Assembly: GCA_034678485.1 (NCBI GenBank)
Contig: JAXDBU010000013.1
Span: 1-64,000 of the forward strand
Direction of reading: 5' to 3'
Length of the DNA stretch: 64,000 nucleotides
Source of the DNA: PLanc-01 sp034678485
GTDB lineage: Bacteria; Planctomycetota; Phycisphaerae; Sedimentisphaerales; Anaerobacaceae
The stretch's first letter is position 1. Each line of letters begins with the position of its first letter. A program made the position numbers and the translations under genes. The notes under the pieces were generated by a model. That model had not been told where the DNA came from. It saw nothing but the letters and a program-made list of their open reading frames with translations, and made no database searches. Positions 32,152 to 42,568 of this stretch are shown one piece after another.

Positions 32152-34992
32152 TCACTTGTGGTTGTGGATCACGGCGCCGACTTGGGGCATCGCAACGCTG
32201 AATTGCACCTTCTCGTCCTGCGCTCCATAGTAGCCGCCCCAGCCGATGCGGATGTCGGCGATGCGTTGCGGGTCCAGGACGCCGTCGGCATCCTTGGACC
32301 AGCCTGCGAGCTGGAAGCGGCTCAGCGCGACGAAGGTGCGTTCCCGACCCGGCGCGGCCATCGACCGGCCCGTCTCCGCGATGAAGTCGCCGCCGCCCTC
32401 TTCATGAAGGATGACCAGAATCTGGCTCGGCGTGGACTGACCTTCGGGCGCCCACGTTTCCGTGACGAGACAGTCGGCGTCGCTCAGGTCTATCGCCCGG
32501 GCGTAGTGGAACTGAAGGAACAAATGCGTATCCACTTTCCCCTTGGTCAGGACCGCCGCCGCCTGCCAGACGGTAGAATCGGCGCGGGAGTGAGCGGCAT
32601 CCGGCGTCAGCTCGGCGCGAACGAACTCACCATGTCCCACGCTCGGTTCAACCACCGGCACGGCACGCACAACGAGATTGGGCAGCGCGCCCGCAGTGAC
32701 AGCACGGCGGTCGGGCAACTTCGCGGAGGCAAACCGAAGGAGAGCAGCACCGTATGGCTCCAGACTCAACTGGGCAACACCGTCAGTCAAGATCTCCTCC
32801 CTCCGGCCGGTGCCGAGATTCCAGCGCTCCCCATTCCCGGTCGCTGCGAACTCCACCTGGCCCGTCCACGGTCTGGCGCTGTCGTTGATGACGAAATAGA
32901 CTTCGCGGTCGTCGAGGCGACGGTGCGTGACGCGCAACGACGATTTGGCTTCGGCCACTTCGACATCCGGTTCCAACAGGCCGTCGAGCACCAGTGGCAG
33001 CAGGCCTTCCAGGCCAAACGGAAGGTAGATGCCGACACCGGCTTGGGCGTTGACGTGGGATTGCGGCTCGCGGCTGGACGAAGAACCCGCGTTGCTTGTG
33101 CCGAAGATCTCCGTCGCCAGTGCCTGGACGCGGGCGGATGGGAATTCACTCTCGCTGTTGGCAGGCATTGCGCCGAGGGCAATCACTGCACCCCCCTGGC
33201 GAACAAACGCAGCGAGGTTCTCCCAGGCCGACAGCGGCAAGGTGTCCACGCAGGGCAGGACGATGACGCGCCAACGAAGCCGGCCGTGAATCAGCGTGGA
33301 CGATTCCACCGCAGCCTCTCCCAGCGCCCGGCTGTCGACGAACGTGAAATCGCGCTGGGATGCGAAGAGGCTCTCGGCAGCGGCGCGGTATACGCTCTCA
33401 ACTCGCGCCGCAGCGCTCGCTTCGGTCGCCCAACGACGCGAGGGAACGAAGCGGGTCCAGAGGCTTTCCGCAGGATAGAGCACAGCGATGTCTGTGACCT
33501 GGTGTCCGCCGCGAAGCGCCGTGCAGCAGCGGCCCACCCATTCGTTGAGACGCCGCAATTGCTCGTCGGACAAACCCGCGAAACTGTAATAGCTCGTGAT
33601 GCAGTTGACTCCCCCAGCAATCAGACGGTTGCACGTGCCGCGGATTTCGGCCTCCGTCACGACGCGTCTGGGTCGCTGGTCGCCGGCGGGTCGGTAGTGC
33701 TGGCTGTGGTCCGAGGTCTCGCTCATGACCAAGGGCCGACCCTCCAATTCCGCGGCGCTGCTCAGCAGGCGAGCGACAAACCAAGGCACCTCCGGCGGCA
33801 GGCTGGTCAGGCAGTCGATACTCGGCGCGCCGAGCCGACGGATGCAGCGGAAGAAATCTCCGTAGAGCGGGACATGCCCGACGATCCCCTCTTCCGCCAG
33901 CAGATGCCCGCCCGAAGGAACGCCGTGCCGATGACAATAGGTTTGAATCTGGCCGAAGTAGTTCTCCGACACGAGCTCGCCGACCGTCAGCCAGAAATCA
34001 TAGCGGATCTTCTCGCCAATAGGACCTGCATCGGCCACCAACGCCGGGAGAATCGCTGCGTCCACTGGGTAGCCACGACGCTTCTCGAATTCGGTCGGCA
34101 GGTTCGACGCCCAGGGCAACGGACGATACGGCATCGACCTCAGGAACAGACTCATCAACGACGGTTCGTCGGTGAACGTGGCCATGAAGTACCGGCTGAA
34201 GTCGTCGCCCAGGTGCTCTGCATAGCCTCCATAAGTCACGTCGATGAAACGGGCGGTCGGTTCCGGCATGAGCAGGTTGACATAGGGGATCTTGGCGTGG
34301 AGGTTGCCTTCCGCGTGCGTGCCTTCATAGAGACGGTCCTCGGTGATCGCCATCACGCGCCAGGTGCCGGCCGGAGCTTGCCAGTCGAGTCTTCCCTCAT
34401 GGACCTGGGCAGCCAGATCGATCTTCTTTGCGATGTCGATGTTGCCGTCATGGACCTCAAACGCGCCCGCCAGGACGAGCGCACCCGGCGGCAACTCCAG
34501 CGAGATGGGACCACCCTGCGACTGCGCGTCGGCGATGAGCAGGCCGCGGGCCTCCCACTCGGGGTGATCGCGCAGTGTGATGCCGCCGGCGTTGCCGGAC
34601 GGATAGCCTCGCTCGTCGTAGAGCCACATCGCGAAGCCGGCCCTCTTCGCTTCTTTGACGGCTCGGACGAATGCCTGCCACTTGGCATCGCTTTCAAGGT
34701 ACTGATCGAAAGAAACGTTGCAGACCACGCCTCCGAAACCCTGCGCAGTGAGCCGGCTGATGAGTTGGTCCTGCGCATCAGGCGGGTCGGGCCAGTTGTG
34801 GATAATCCTCAGGATGCGAGCATCGGCCGGCGGCTGAGCGAAACGCTCCTCCCAACCGCCTGCACCACCCGGGCTGCAGAAGGCAACGGCACAAAGCCAC
34901 GGCATCAGGAAGACGGAGAATGCCAGATCTGAGTGTTTCGTGACGCAGTTGGTGAGGACTACATGTCTGTTGTTGGTTTCTCGGGATATCAT
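32152..34992 (-). CDS. Large secreted glycoside hydrolase-like protein (GH106-like)
   Basis: A 946-residue protein with an N-terminal hydrophobic segment (LAFSVFLMPWLCAVAFC) that should act as a signal. A TIM-barrel-like region (about 45-480) includes LIHNWPDPP-type openings, MWLYDERGYPSG, FTDEPSL and VMSETSDHS. A Rossmann-like middle (AVLYPAESLWTR, RVIVLPCVDTLP) and beta-rich C-terminal modules follow. The order resembles large bacterial glycosidases related to GH106 rhamnosidases. FTDEP and SETSD are plausible catalytic acidic regions, but the family assignment is tentative. The start at 34992 is chosen to place the hydrophobic segment near the N-terminus. It is divergent from the beta-helix gene. 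Confidence 0.68.
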   Translation of the reverse strand: MISRETNNRHVVLTNCVTKHSDLAFSVFLMPWLCAVAFCSPGGAGGWEERFAQPPADARILRIIHNWPDPPDAQDQLISRLTAQGFGGVVCNVSFDQYLESDAKWQAFVRAVKEAKRAGFAMWLYDERGYPSGNAGGITLRDHPEWEARGLLIADAQSQGGPISLELPPGALVLAGAFEVHDGNIDIAKKIDLAAQVHEGRLDWQAPAGTWRVMAITEDRLYEGTHAEGNLHAKIPYVNLLMPEPTARFIDVTYGGYAEHLGDDFSRYFMATFTDEPSLMSLFLRSMPYRPLPWASNLPTEFEKRRGYPVDAAILPALVADAGPIGEKIRYDFWLTVGELVSENYFGQIQTYCHRHGVPSGGHLLAEEGIVGHVPLYGDFFRCIRRLGAPSIDCLTSLPPEVPWFVARLLSSAAELEGRPLVMSETSDHSQHYRPAGDQRPRRVVTEAEIRGTCNRLIAGGVNCITSYYSFAGLSDEQLRRLNEWVGRCCTALRGGHQVTDIAVLYPAESLWTRFVPSRRWATEASAAARVESVYRAAAESLFASQRDFTFVDSRALGEAAVESSTLIHGRLRWRVIVLPCVDTLPLSAWENLAAFVRQGGAVIALGAMPANSESEFPSARVQALATEIFGTSNAGSSSSREPQSHVNAQAGVGIYLPFGLEGLLPLVLDGLLEPDVEVAEAKSSLRVTHRRLDDREVYFVINDSARPWTGQVEFAATGNGERWNLGTGRREEILTDGVAQLSLEPYGAALLRFASAKLPDRRAVTAGALPNLVVRAVPVVEPSVGHGEFVRAELTPDAAHSRADSTVWQAAAVLTKGKVDTHLFLQFHYARAIDLSDADCLVTETWAPEGQSTPSQILVILHEEGGGDFIAETGRSMAAPGRERTFVALSRFQLAGWSKDADGVLDPQRIADIRIGWGGYYGAQDEKVQFSVAMPQVGAVIHNHK

Positions 34993-35141
34993 GGTCAATA
35001 AGATATCACGAACACGAGCCTCCGGCAAGACACTGCCTCGGCGGAAATGCTTAACAGGGGACCTTCCGTGAGCTACAATGCGGCCACGCTGGGACCCATG
35101 CAAGAGGTCCGGCTTCGCTCGATCACATGAAAGGGAACACC

Positions 35142-37244
35142 ATGTCTCCAACGCGTCGCTTCAGCAGAGAAGCATCCAGTCTCCTCGTTCTTCTCGGAGT
35201 GTTGCTGTCTATGAGCAATGCGGGATCAGCCGCGACGGACTGCTACGTCTCGCGGTCGGGCAGGGACGACTGGTCCGGCCGGAAGGCAGCACCCGATGGG
35301 AGCGGCGACGGACCCCTTGCCACGCTGCAAGGAGCCAGAGACACGGTTCGCCGATTGAAGGCTTCCGCAGGTCTGCCTGAAGGCGGAGTCACAATCTGGA
35401 TCGCGCCGGGGACCTACTCCTTGGACAAAGGCGTTGCGCTGACGAGTGAAGACTCCGGCGAACCCGGCAGACCGATCGTCTACCGGGCAGCGACAGCGGG
35501 ACAGGTGCGAATCCTGGGAGGCAGGACCGTCACCGGCTGGCAAGCGGTGAACGATGCAGCCATCCTGGACAGACTGGAACCCGCTGGTCGAGGGAAGATT
35601 CTCCAGGCGGACCTCAAAGCACAGGGCATCAGCGACTTCGGCAAATTGCAGTCAAGAGGCTTCGGCCGTTCGGCAACGGCGGGACTGGAACTGTTCTTCA
35701 AAGACCGGCCTATGATTCTGTCACGCTGGCCCAACGCGGATTTCCTGAAGATCGTCAAGCCCGCGGAGCCGACAGGAGACGAACACGGCGGGACCTTGGG
35801 CAAACTGCCGGCCGGTTTCTACTACGAGGGGGATCGCCCTGCACGATGGACGGACACCGACGACATCTGGGTCCACGGATACTGGGCGTACGATTGGGCC
35901 AATTCCTACGAACACATCGCGAACCTCGACACACAGAGACACCTGATCCAGACCAGCCCGCCCCACGGCAACTACGGCTTTCGCGCGGGCCAGCGATTCC
36001 ACTTCCTCAACATTCTCGAAGAGCTGGATATGCCGGGCGAATGGTACCTCGACCGCAAGAAGGGAATCGTGTACTTCTGGCCACCGGAACAGATGGACGA
36101 AGGCGACGTAACGGTCTCCGTCGTGGACAGTCCGCTACTGTCCTTGAACAATGTTTCCCATGTCGAATTCCGCGACCTGACCTTCGCCTGTACCCGGGGC
36201 AATGCGGTCTTCATTGAAGGCGGCAGCAGCAACCGGATCATGAGCTGCACGATCCGCGACGTCGGCAATTCCGGCGTCGTGGTCCGAGCCGGAGACAATC
36301 ATGGCGTCGAAGACTGTGCCATCTCCGAGACCGGCGACGGCGGTATCTCCCTTGCGGGCGGAGATCGCCGGACCCTGACCCCTTGCGGCCACTATGCGAG
36401 GAACAATCACATTCACCGCATCGCCCGTTGGTCGCGCTGTTATGCCCCGGCCATCTCCATGAGCGGCGTAGGCATCGTCGCTGCGAACAACCTGATCCAC
36501 GATCATCCCCACTGTGCGATTCTGTTCTCAGGCAACGAGCAGGTAATCGAGCTCAATGAGATCCATCACGTCTGCCTGGAGACCGGGGACGTGGGCGCGA
36601 TCTACACGGGCAGAGACTACACGTTCCGAGGCAACATCATCCGCCACAACTTCATCCACCACACCGGCGGCGTCGGCATGGGCTCGATGGGCATTTACAT
36701 GGACGATTGCGTCAGTGGTACACAAATCTGCGGCAACGTCTTGTGGAAACTGCATCGGGCGGTCTTCCTGGGCGGTGGACGAGACTTCACCGTCGAGAAC
36801 AACGTTTTCATCGACTGCGATCCCGCGGTCGAGTTGGACGGTCGGGGCATGAGCAAATCGCCCGTCTGGCACGACATGGTCTACAAGACCATGAAACAGA
36901 GGCTCGAAGACGTGAACTGGCGCGAGCCGCCCTACCGAACTCGGTATCCGCAGCTCGCCGATCTGGAGGCTTATTACGCGAAGGATGAGGGTCTCCCGCC
37001 GGGAAACGTCGTCGTGAGCCGCAACATCTGCGTCCATAGTGAACTGCTGAAGATCACCTGGGGCGCCACGCCGGAAGCGGTCGAATCCAAGGACAATCTC
37101 GTCAATATCGACCCGCTGTTTCTCGACGCAGCCAGCGGCGACTTCCGTCTCAAGGATGATTCTCCCGCCTACGCGCAGGGCTTCCAGCCCATACCCTTTG
37201 ACAGGATCGGCAGGAGGCCTTCATCGAAGAGCACGGGCTTGTAG
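35142..37244 (+). CDS. Secreted right-handed beta-helix protein
   Basis: A 700-residue exported protein with signal peptide (SLLVLLGVLLSMSNAGSAA). It opens with CYVSRSGRDDWSGRKAAPDG and PLATLQGARDTVRRL, the usual start of pectate-lyase-like beta-helix proteins. A jelly-roll-like insert comes next. From about residue 330 parallel beta-helix rungs run (VEFRDLTFACTRGNAVFIEG, NRIMSCTIRDVGNSGVVVRAG with breaks), and it ends with NIDPLFLDAASGDFRLKDDSPA. Such proteins are polysaccharide lyases or glycoside hydrolases; no catalytic set is certain. ATG at 35142 has AAAGGGA 6 bases upstream, better than ATG at 35127. Confidence 0.82.
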   Translation: MSPTRRFSREASSLLVLLGVLLSMSNAGSAATDCYVSRSGRDDWSGRKAAPDGSGDGPLATLQGARDTVRRLKASAGLPEGGVTIWIAPGTYSLDKGVALTSEDSGEPGRPIVYRAATAGQVRILGGRTVTGWQAVNDAAILDRLEPAGRGKILQADLKAQGISDFGKLQSRGFGRSATAGLELFFKDRPMILSRWPNADFLKIVKPAEPTGDEHGGTLGKLPAGFYYEGDRPARWTDTDDIWVHGYWAYDWANSYEHIANLDTQRHLIQTSPPHGNYGFRAGQRFHFLNILEELDMPGEWYLDRKKGIVYFWPPEQMDEGDVTVSVVDSPLLSLNNVSHVEFRDLTFACTRGNAVFIEGGSSNRIMSCTIRDVGNSGVVVRAGDNHGVEDCAISETGDGGISLAGGDRRTLTPCGHYARNNHIHRIARWSRCYAPAISMSGVGIVAANNLIHDHPHCAILFSGNEQVIELNEIHHVCLETGDVGAIYTGRDYTFRGNIIRHNFIHHTGGVGMGSMGIYMDDCVSGTQICGNVLWKLHRAVFLGGGRDFTVENNVFIDCDPAVELDGRGMSKSPVWHDMVYKTMKQRLEDVNWREPPYRTRYPQLADLEAYYAKDEGLPPGNVVVSRNICVHSELLKITWGATPEAVESKDNLVNIDPLFLDAASGDFRLKDDSPAYAQGFQPIPFDRIGRRPSSKSTGL

Positions 37245-37270
37245 CTACACTCGTGTCGCGTGTATGAAGG

Positions 37271-38701
37271 TCATGCCTCCGCAACGATTCGCAGTCCCAT
37301 CAGAGGAGCCAGGTCTTTCACGCTCTCGATACGACTGCCGTAGAAGACCACGCGGTGGAGAAGCGTCATCATGTCGCTGTCGAGGACTCCACTGCTCCAG
37401 TTGCGGAGCATTTCCTTCGCATTCGCCACCTGGGTCGTGATCTGCGTTCGGCATCCCCGGTCGTGGAAATCGGTCAGTTCAACGATCTTGCCGGCGGAGA
37501 TCAGCATGGTATCCAGATTGACCAGCTTGGCACACGTGATCTCCTGGCCCACGCGCATCTGGACCTCCAGGGCCACGCCGCGATTGGTGTCGCACTGCGT
37601 GCGGATCAGGAAAGGCGCTCGCCCGCCGGACGGGCCGTCGAGCTTCGTCGTCGAAGTGCAATGGGCATGGATGACCGCATCCCTGGACGTGTCGAAGAGC
37701 GGGTCGCTGATGAAGCCGGGCACCCCGAACGCATGGGCAAAGAGCAGCATCGTCAGCGTCGAGTCCATGTCGCCTTCGCAGGCGCCAACGAGCCCAAGGT
37801 CGTTCAGCTTGCTGAACGTCAGGCAACCCTGCACCGGTTCACTCATGCAGTGGGAACTCGTGATCGCCTGGGCGCGCTCCCGGATCATGATCTCTTTGAT
37901 CGCCAGGTACATGCGTGCCGAATTGACGACGTCCGCCCGTGAGGGTTCGACGATCTGCTTCGCCTGGCTGATCCAATAGCGCTCGGCCTCCGCTTGCGCC
38001 GCTGCTGGATCGATGGCCTTGTAGCCCGACAGGACCCGTTCCTGGCTGATCGGGACGATCTCAGGACCGAGACGTTGCCTGACCTGCTCGGCCAAACAGG
38101 CCGGCGCCGTCCCGCGAGCAGACCCCACAACGACGATCCGCGACTGGCGCATCCGCACGGGCACGCGCAGGAGTGCGGCCGCGCGCGCCAGGTCGCCGTA
38201 ATCGCTCGACGCCGAGAGAAGGACCCTCTTGCCTGTCTTCTGCCATCGCGAGACGTACATCCAATCGTGTCCACTGAAGGGCTGCGAGAAGATGACGGAA
38301 GGCAATCCCGCTTCGACCAGTCTGAGCAACGGCTCGCTGCTGCCAAAACTCAGATGCACCACGAGTGCGGCGTCGGCGTCTTTCAGCCTGGCAGCCACCT
38401 CCGTCGCCGCGGGCACGGTGTTCGGGATCAGTTCGCCACCAACGAACCGGACGTCGCCGAGATGAGTCTCGACGCCGGCAAGGAAGTTTTTGAACTTCGC
38501 GACTTCCGCCGGGGCGTCAAACGTCGGCGTGGGCCACGCACCGCCTGTGCCGACGTAGACAACATGGATTCTCACCGGGGGCAGCTTCGGCCAGCCTGCT
38601 TCCTCCGCGGCCGCCCACGGCTGGGCGGCCAATCCCCCAGCCAATAGTGCCCCACCAGCAACAGCCGTCCCAAGAAACTCGCGTCTGGACATCTCTCCCA
38701 T
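37271..38701 (-). CDS. TAT-exported L-fucose/arabinose isomerase-like protein
   Basis: A 476-residue protein with twin-arginine signal (SRREFLGTAVAGGALLAGG). The mature part resembles the sugar-isomerase (FucI/AraA-like) fold. A Rossmann-like N-domain (IHVVYVGTGG, DADAALVVHLSFGSSE, VPVRMRQSRIVVVGSARG) precedes a catalytic-like domain with ITSSHCM, GACEGDMDSTLTMLL and the late NAKEMLRNW. The Cys-Glu-Gly-Asp region fits the conserved ECE/E-D metal area of the family in position but not exactly. Function may be degenerate or specialised for the periplasm. AAAGGAG precedes the start at 38701. It converges on the beta-helix gene. Confidence 0.68.
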   Translation of the reverse strand: MGEMSRREFLGTAVAGGALLAGGLAAQPWAAAEEAGWPKLPPVRIHVVYVGTGGAWPTPTFDAPAEVAKFKNFLAGVETHLGDVRFVGGELIPNTVPAATEVAARLKDADAALVVHLSFGSSEPLLRLVEAGLPSVIFSQPFSGHDWMYVSRWQKTGKRVLLSASSDYGDLARAAALLRVPVRMRQSRIVVVGSARGTAPACLAEQVRQRLGPEIVPISQERVLSGYKAIDPAAAQAEAERYWISQAKQIVEPSRADVVNSARMYLAIKEIMIRERAQAITSSHCMSEPVQGCLTFSKLNDLGLVGACEGDMDSTLTMLLFAHAFGVPGFISDPLFDTSRDAVIHAHCTSTTKLDGPSGGRAPFLIRTQCDTNRGVALEVQMRVGQEITCAKLVNLDTMLISAGKIVELTDFHDRGCRTQITTQVANAKEMLRNWSSGVLDSDMMTLLHRVVFYGSRIESVKDLAPLMGLRIVAEA

Positions 38702-38847
38702 GGATCGTATCTCCTTTTGTCATTTGCCGATTCGTCTGCGGACATACGGACCGTCCGGTGAATAGTGTAATCCGATCCGGCACACTTCTCCACGATATTC
38801 TCCTGGCTGCGCTCTGATGGAAAAGGGGACGGCCTGCTCAGAACCCT

Positions 38848-38876
38848 TTGAAAGCGAAGACTCCCCGTGGTATGCT
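38848..38876 (+). promoter_or_regulatory. Sigma-70-type promoter for the PurF-like gene
   Basis: TTGAAA (38848-38853), a 17-base spacer and TATGCT (38871-38876) form a good housekeeping promoter, with start point near 38883 and a leader of about 77 bases. Confidence 0.55.
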
Positions 38877-38959
38877 GAGTGCATGGTCAGACCACAAACC
38901 AGTGGGCATGGTGGCGCCACACTCGGCGTGTGCAGGCACGGCGGCAAGGAGGACACGGC

Positions 38960-40462
38960 ATGAGCGGCATCTTCGGCGTGGTATCAAAGAAGAACTGTGC
39001 GGACATCCTGTTCTACGGGACAGACTACCACTCCCATCTCGGCACACAATACGGAGGCATGGCAGTCCTTGGCGAAGGATTCACTCGCCAAATCCATGAC
39101 CTCAGTCAGAGCCAGTTCAAATCGAAGTTCTTCGCCGATCTGGGTCGGATGCAGGGCAACAAAGGGATCGGCGTCGTCAGCGCCCTCGATGAACAGCCCA
39201 TCTACCTGAATTCGCGGTTTGGGCCGTTCTGCCTGGTCACCAGCGGCTTCGTGGAAAACGCGGATGTCCTCGCGGCGGCGATGTTGAAGAAAGGAATGTC
39301 CTTCAGTGAGGTCAGTCCCAGGGGTGTGAACACTACGGAGGTGATCGCCAAGCTGATCACGCAAGGCACGGACCTGGTGGATGGAATCGAGCGAACCTTC
39401 GACATAATTGAAGGCTCCTGCTCGCTTGTCCTGCTGCACAGAGCGGGAATCTATGCCGCGAGAGATCGATTCGGATACCTCCCGCTGATCGCAGGCAAGA
39501 GCCCTCAGGGATGGGCCATCACCACAGAGACCTGTGCCTTCGCGAACCTGGGTTTCGACGTCGTCAAGTACATGGAGCCAGGCGAGGTCATCTTGCTGAA
39601 TGAAGACGGGATCGTGCAGCGACGACCAGGCCGGGGGAAGACGCATCAAATCTGCGCGTTCCTGTGGATCTACACCGGTTTTCCTGCTTCGAGCTACGAG
39701 GGGATCAATGTCGAGATCGTGAGGGAACGGTGCGGACGATATCTCGCAAGGCGAGACAGCGACATCTGCGCCGATCTCGTTACAGGGGTCCCGGATTCCG
39801 GGTTGTCCCATGGTCTGGGATACGCGATGGAGTCCCGAATTCCCTTCCGACGGCCCCTGGTCAAGTACACCCCCGGATACGGGCGAAGTTACACTCCCCC
39901 ATCTCAGCAGACGCGCGACCTGATCGCACGCATGAAGCTCATCCCGATCCGGGAGGTCATCGACGGCAATCGGATCGTGGTCTGCGAGGACTCCATCGTG
40001 AGAGGAACGCAACTGAAGAGTTTCACGATAGACAAACTCTGGGGCTGCGGCGCGAAAGAGATCCACGTCCGCCCGGCGTGTCCTCCCCTGATGTTCCCGT
40101 GCGTCTTCAACCTGTCCACGCGCTCGATTGACGAACTGGCTGCGAGAAAGGCGATTCGCAGTCTCGAAGGTCACGATGTGGCCGACGTGTCGGAGTATGT
40201 GGACCACCGGTCGGAGAAGTACAGGCAAATGGTGGATTGGATCGCCAAGGACCTCGGGGTCACTACGCTTCGATATCAGACAGTGGACGACATGGTCAGC
40301 GCGATCGGTCTGCCTCGACAGAAACTCTGTCTGTATTGCTGGACCGGGCAGTGTCCCAGAGCCGCATGTCCCCAGGCAGCTTTCGACATCGTCGAAATCA
40401 TGAAATCATCGAGCAAGAAGAAGGCCGTGAAGGACCACGTCGATCAGCAACAACTCTGGTGA
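38960..40462 (+). CDS. PurF (amidophosphoribosyltransferase) paralogue lacking the catalytic Cys
   Basis: A 500-residue protein with the two PurF domains. The N-terminal Ntn glutaminase-like domain (1-230) begins MSGIFGVV, where true PurF has Cys as first mature residue; here it is Ser. The C-terminal PRTase domain contains VTGVPDSG and the PRPP loop VVCEDSIVRGTQ, close to the PurF consensus. The tail adds a cysteine cluster, CLYCWTGQCPRAAC (C-x2-C-x4-C-x4-C), a possible metal or iron-sulphur site. AAGGAGG lies 7 bases before the ATG. Glutamine hydrolysis is unlikely; ammonia-dependent PRTase activity or a non-purine role is inferred. No pur genes are nearby. Confidence 0.85.
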   Translation: MSGIFGVVSKKNCADILFYGTDYHSHLGTQYGGMAVLGEGFTRQIHDLSQSQFKSKFFADLGRMQGNKGIGVVSALDEQPIYLNSRFGPFCLVTSGFVENADVLAAAMLKKGMSFSEVSPRGVNTTEVIAKLITQGTDLVDGIERTFDIIEGSCSLVLLHRAGIYAARDRFGYLPLIAGKSPQGWAITTETCAFANLGFDVVKYMEPGEVILLNEDGIVQRRPGRGKTHQICAFLWIYTGFPASSYEGINVEIVRERCGRYLARRDSDICADLVTGVPDSGLSHGLGYAMESRIPFRRPLVKYTPGYGRSYTPPSQQTRDLIARMKLIPIREVIDGNRIVVCEDSIVRGTQLKSFTIDKLWGCGAKEIHVRPACPPLMFPCVFNLSTRSIDELAARKAIRSLEGHDVADVSEYVDHRSEKYRQMVDWIAKDLGVTTLRYQTVDDMVSAIGLPRQKLCLYCWTGQCPRAACPQAAFDIVEIMKSSSKKKAVKDHVDQQQLW

Positions 40463-40512
40463 ACCGCTCGGGGATCCTGCCCTCCGCTTTGGGTGCGACG
40501 GCATTTCGCGCC

Positions 40513-42332
40513 CTATCGCTGTACGCCGCCGCCTCCACCGGTTGTGGTGGTCACGTTCGTCACCACACTGGTGATGGTGAAGCTGCTGTACTTCGTGCCA
40601 CCCGTGTAGGTGCCGCCCTGGTACAGGCCGTCGTGCAGCGTGCCCGTGCAGGTGCCCCCGTAGTAAATGTCATAGGTGGTGCCTTTCTTGAGCGCCGAGG
40701 AAGAGAACGCCACGCTCTGGTAGTTCTTCGTCGGCACAAAAGTCAGGACGTCGGTCCCGTCGCGGGCCTGAACGCGGAACAGGGTTCTCGCCTGAAATGT
40801 GGATTTCAGTTTGACGAGAACGGAACACTGCGTCGAGGTCGTGCCGGGCGCTTCCGCCATACCGGAACTGCCCGCTGCGACCAGGAAGCCGCCCGTGACC
40901 TGGAACGAGCCGTCGCAGTCCAGCGCGCCGTTCATGTTCTCCGTGGGGCCATTGACGAGGATCTCGCCGCCGGTCACGACAATCGAGCCGCACACGTCAA
41001 TCCCGTCACCGGCGGCGTTGATGACCATATAGCCGGCGTTGATATAGAGATAGTAGCTTCCCGAAGTCGAGACGCCGCCCATCCCGCCGCCGCCTATCCA
41101 TCCCCCCATTCCGGCGCCACCCCCTGCGCCGGCTATATTCACGCCGTCGTCGCTCGAGACGATATAGATGCTCCCGCCGTTGATGACGATCACGGAGTTG
41201 CTTTCTATGCCCTCGTAGGACTTGGCGATACTGATCTGGCCGCCGTTGACTCCCAGGGCCGCGTCGGCGTGAAGGCCGTCGTCAGCGGAACTGATGATGA
41301 GGATCCCATCGTTGATCGCAAGGCTTCCGCCGGAGTTGATGGCGTCGTCGGCGGAGTTGATCGTTATGGTGCCGCCGTCGATCACCACGGATGTCGCAGC
41401 CTTGATCCCCTTGGCGGAGACATTGGCTGACACCGTTCTGCTGCTGCCCCCCCCGAGGTCAAGGTGATCGTCCCCCCTGCGATCAGGGCATCCGTCTCGG
41501 CTGCAATCGCATCCCCTGTGGCGGTGATATTGAGCACGCCGTCCTCGATAAGGATATATCCTTCCATCGTATCCGTGTCGTTGTCGGCTTTCAGGCCATT
41601 GCTGACCGCGTTGACCGTGATCGACCCGCCCGTAACCACCAGGTAGTCCTTACCTCGAATCCCATCGTCCGCGGCGGTCACAGCGATCGTTCCGCCTGCA
41701 ATGACGAGTCCGTCTTTACTGGAAATGCCGTCTTGATAGTTTCCGTCCACCGTGAGCGAGCCATCACCGCAGATCGTGAGGTTCTCCTTGCTGAAGATCG
41801 CCGCATTGGGCTCGCTATCCTCCGACTCATCGACCGTGCGTGAGACGCCATCTGTGACGTAGTTCCCGCTGCCTTCTGCGAGGACAAGGATTGCCTTGCC
41901 GGCGTTCTTGATGTATATGGGGGCGCTCGAGGAACAAGCGATGCCGACCCCATTCAGGATGATCGTTACGGGACCGTCCTCCTTGCTATTGACGACAACC
42001 TGCCCATCCATCAGAGTACCGCTGAGACGATAGGTCCCTGCGGCTGCGATGAAGACCCTGTCGTCGTAGACAACCGCGCCGATTCCGCTCACCGTGGTTG
42101 CCCCGTCGGCCAGTACGATCTCAACGATATCGTTGCTGTCCCAGAGATAGTCGTTGGGATCGTCGTGATCCGCAGCGTTCGCAGCGAGGACGTCCGCTAC
42201 AGTGTAGTCGCTCCCCTCGGTGTCCACACCCTGTTGATTGACAGGCACTTGCGCATGTGCGGGGGCCCCCAGGAGCACGCCCGCGAGAACAAATGCTGAA
42301 GCAACCGTCCCAACTGTTCTTTTCGTCAACAC
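40513..42332 (-). pseudogene. Secreted carbohydrate-binding beta-helix protein (DUF4353/Cthe_2159-like), frameshifted
   Basis: One gene in two frames. The 5' part (42332-41382) has a signal peptide (VASAFVLAGVLLGAPAHA) and the family opening; the 3' part (from about 41433 to 40513) continues the same Gly-rich beta-helix repeats (GGTITINSADDAINSGG, DGILIISSADDGLHADA). The frames join at a run of eight C at 41447-41454 (G on the coding strand). One extra base restores an unbroken TSGGGSSRTVSANVSAKG. Cthe_2159-type proteins bind acidic polysaccharides and calcium. The start GTG at 42332 has AAAGGG 8 bases upstream. It lies downstream of the sugar ABC genes. Slip mutation, phase variation or sequencing error cannot be separated here. 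Confidence 0.82.
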
Positions 42333-42568
42333 ATCGAATCCCTTTCTCCGCCACAAGGAAAGGCACACAGACGGTTCCCGTAAACCGTTCACGTCTATAC
42401 AGTGTCGGGATTCCTGGAATGGTAACACACAAAGTCAGGAATTCTGTGAAATGGATCTTCCGGGCGGTATCAGGGTCTCGTCGCCCTGGCTGCAGACCCT
42501 GCCCTGTGGAGGAGCCCCTCGGGCTCGCCCGGTTCCACCGCATCCGGAGACAGTCTGTGCGGCCCCTG

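Noticed and set aside
32158..34932. A 924-codon open frame on the plus strand opposite the glycoside hydrolase-like gene
   Set aside because: It is an antisense shadow of GC-rich coding DNA: composition is His/Arg/Asp-rich without domains, and the minus-strand product has clear motifs and a signal segment.
40513..41433. Treating the 3' half of the carbohydrate-binding gene as an independent gene
   Set aside because: It has no start signal, and its repeats continue those of the upstream half exactly across the homopolymer.
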